From the NCBI GenBank assembly GCA_027306955.1, contig DAHUXX010000035.1, positions 1 through 7,026 of the forward strand: a DNA stretch of 7,026 bases. The letters are read 5' to 3'. The DNA comes from Acetobacteraceae bacterium (lineage in GTDB: Bacteria > Pseudomonadota > Alphaproteobacteria > Acetobacterales > Acetobacteraceae). The notes below the pieces were generated by a model, which saw nothing but the letters and a program-made list of their open reading frames with translations, searched no databases and was not told where the DNA came from. Shown here in pieces: positions 6,644 to 7,026 of the stretch. The position numbers and the translations under genes are program-made. The stretch's first letter is position 1. Each line of letters begins with the position of its first letter.

Positions 6644-6673
6644 TTCAGGCACAAACTATTTTGTTCTTCCACA
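6644..6673 (-). repeat. Tn7-like left transposon end (terminal sequence plus first TnsB-like site)
   Basis: Read on the minus strand from 6673, eight terminal bases TGTGGAAG (6666-6673) are followed by a 22-base site, AACAAAATAGTTTGTGCCTG then AA (6644-6665). The TGT terminus, the eight-base offset and the ACAAAATAGTT core are all as in Tn7. GC-rich sequence resumes immediately outside the end, at about 6674. This is the strongest single piece of evidence for the element. Confidence 0.55.
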
Positions 6674-6701
6674 ACTGACGCGCCGGCGCCTGTCGCGTTG
6701 C

Positions 6702-6956
6702 CTATTCGCGGGTGTCCTTGAAGCGCACGCCGCGGCCGCCGGCGCCGCTGACGTCGTGGTCGCGGATCAGCACCAAGCCCGCGCGGTCCAGAGCCTCGAT
6801 GACCTTGGTGAGGGTCTCGGCGTTGCCGCGCACGGTACCCTTGCTGGCCTCCATGCGCTGGATCGTGGGGAGTGAGACGGTGGCCAGGGACGCGAGCTGG
6901 CGCTGGTCCAGGCCGAGAAGGGCGCGCGCGGCGCGCATCTGGGGCGCAGTAATCAT
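6702..6956 (-). CDS. Small XRE/Cro-type helix-turn-helix regulator
   Basis: From the ATG at 6954-6956 the product is 84 residues. It begins MITAPQMRAARALLGLDQRQ, a typical opening for a common alphaproteobacterial XRE family. Helix 2 is QRQLASLA (18-25), the turn TVS, and the recognition helix LPTIQRMEA (29-37). The tail has LTKVIEALDRAGLVLI, then a Gly-rich stretch ending GRGVRFKD (74-81), where relatives often have GPGVRLRK. It should be a cytoplasmic DNA-binding repressor; its operator and targets are not visible. The start is uncertain. A TTG at 6999-7001, preceded by AAGG at six bases, would give 99 residues, and the frame has no stop up to the right edge, so a longer gene is possible. 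I prefer the ATG because the family usually starts there, although its ribosome site is weak. The gene converges on glmS and lies outside the Tn7-like end as I read its orientation. Confidence 0.8.
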   Translation of the reverse strand: MITAPQMRAARALLGLDQRQLASLATVSLPTIQRMEASKGTVRGNAETLTKVIEALDRAGLVLIRDHDVSGAGGRGVRFKDTRE

Positions 6957-7026
6957 GTGCCACGCATCGCGCGCGATATGGTCGATGTCAAGAATATCCA
7001 AACGAGGCCTTGAGGCGGCATTCTTG

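Larger units (their letters stand above)
6434..6673. mobile_element. Remnant or miniature derivative of a Tn7-like transposon
   Basis: This 240-bp island is about 45% GC by hand count, while both flanks are strongly GC-rich. The right boundary, read leftward on the minus strand from 6673, is TGTGGAAG followed by AACAAAATAGTTTGTGCCTG. As I recall the Tn7 left end, it is TGTGGGCG then GACAAAATAGTTGGGAACTG. A second copy of the core (AAAATAGTTT) lies 65 bp further in with the same orientation, like the spaced TnsB sites of a Tn7 left end. The left boundary near 6434 (TGTGTCCG) is followed by a weaker TnsB-like stretch. The Tn7 family inserts with its right end next to glmS and its left end distal, which fits. 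There are no tnsABCD genes between the ends, so it would be an internal deletion or a miniature element. The five-base flanks (GCTGT at 6429-6433; ACTGA at 6674-6678) share only CTG, so no clear target duplication is seen. The left boundary is uncertain by several bases. Confidence 0.55.

Noticed and set aside
6680..6689. Palindrome GCGCCGGCGC as a terminator between the XRE gene and the island
   Set aside because: It has no loop of useful size and no T-run on either strand. Such palindromes are common in GC-rich DNA.

Overview
The window is GC-rich (around 70% by eye). It carries parts of a conserved chromosomal core from what looks like an alphaproteobacterium, probably of the Acetobacteraceae/Rhodospirillales type. 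This placement is inferred from codon bias, the style of the proteins and the tight glmU-glmS pair; no marker gene fixes it.

Layout. (1) Positions 1-623, minus strand: the N-terminal two-thirds or so of a RodZ-type cell-shape protein (cytoplasmic helix-turn-helix domain, one membrane helix, low-complexity linker), cut by the left edge. (2) 624-872: a gap with one possible promoter for rodZ. (3) 873-3113, minus: ptsP, a GAF-domain enzyme I of the nitrogen-related phosphotransferase system. (4) 3114-3256: a divergent promoter region. (5) 3257-4582 and 4587-6410, plus: glmU and glmS, four bases apart, an evident operon for UDP-N-acetylglucosamine synthesis. GlmS makes glucosamine-6-phosphate. 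GlmU acetylates glucosamine-1-phosphate and joins it to UTP, feeding peptidoglycan and lipid A. With rodZ beside them, the region is weighted to envelope building.

(6) 6411-6701: the gap after glmS is the most interesting part. An island at about 6434-6673 falls to about 45% GC (hand count) between GC-rich flanks. Its right boundary, read leftward on the minus strand, closely resembles an end of transposon Tn7: TGTGG, then ACAAAATAGTT and a later CTG. A second AAAATAGTTT lies 65 bp further in, in the same orientation. The left boundary has a TGT 20-25 bp after the glmS stop codon, where Tn7 inserts (attTn7), and the terminal glmS codons that a TnsD-type protein reads still encode PRNLAKSVTVE. 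I interpret the island as a roughly 240-bp deletion derivative, or miniature non-autonomous relative, of a Tn7-like element with no transposition genes left. (7) 6702 to about 6956, minus: a small XRE/Cro-type regulator converging on the island. Its reading frame stays open to the right edge, so its true start is uncertain.

No tRNA, rRNA, CRISPR array or intact transposase gene was seen.
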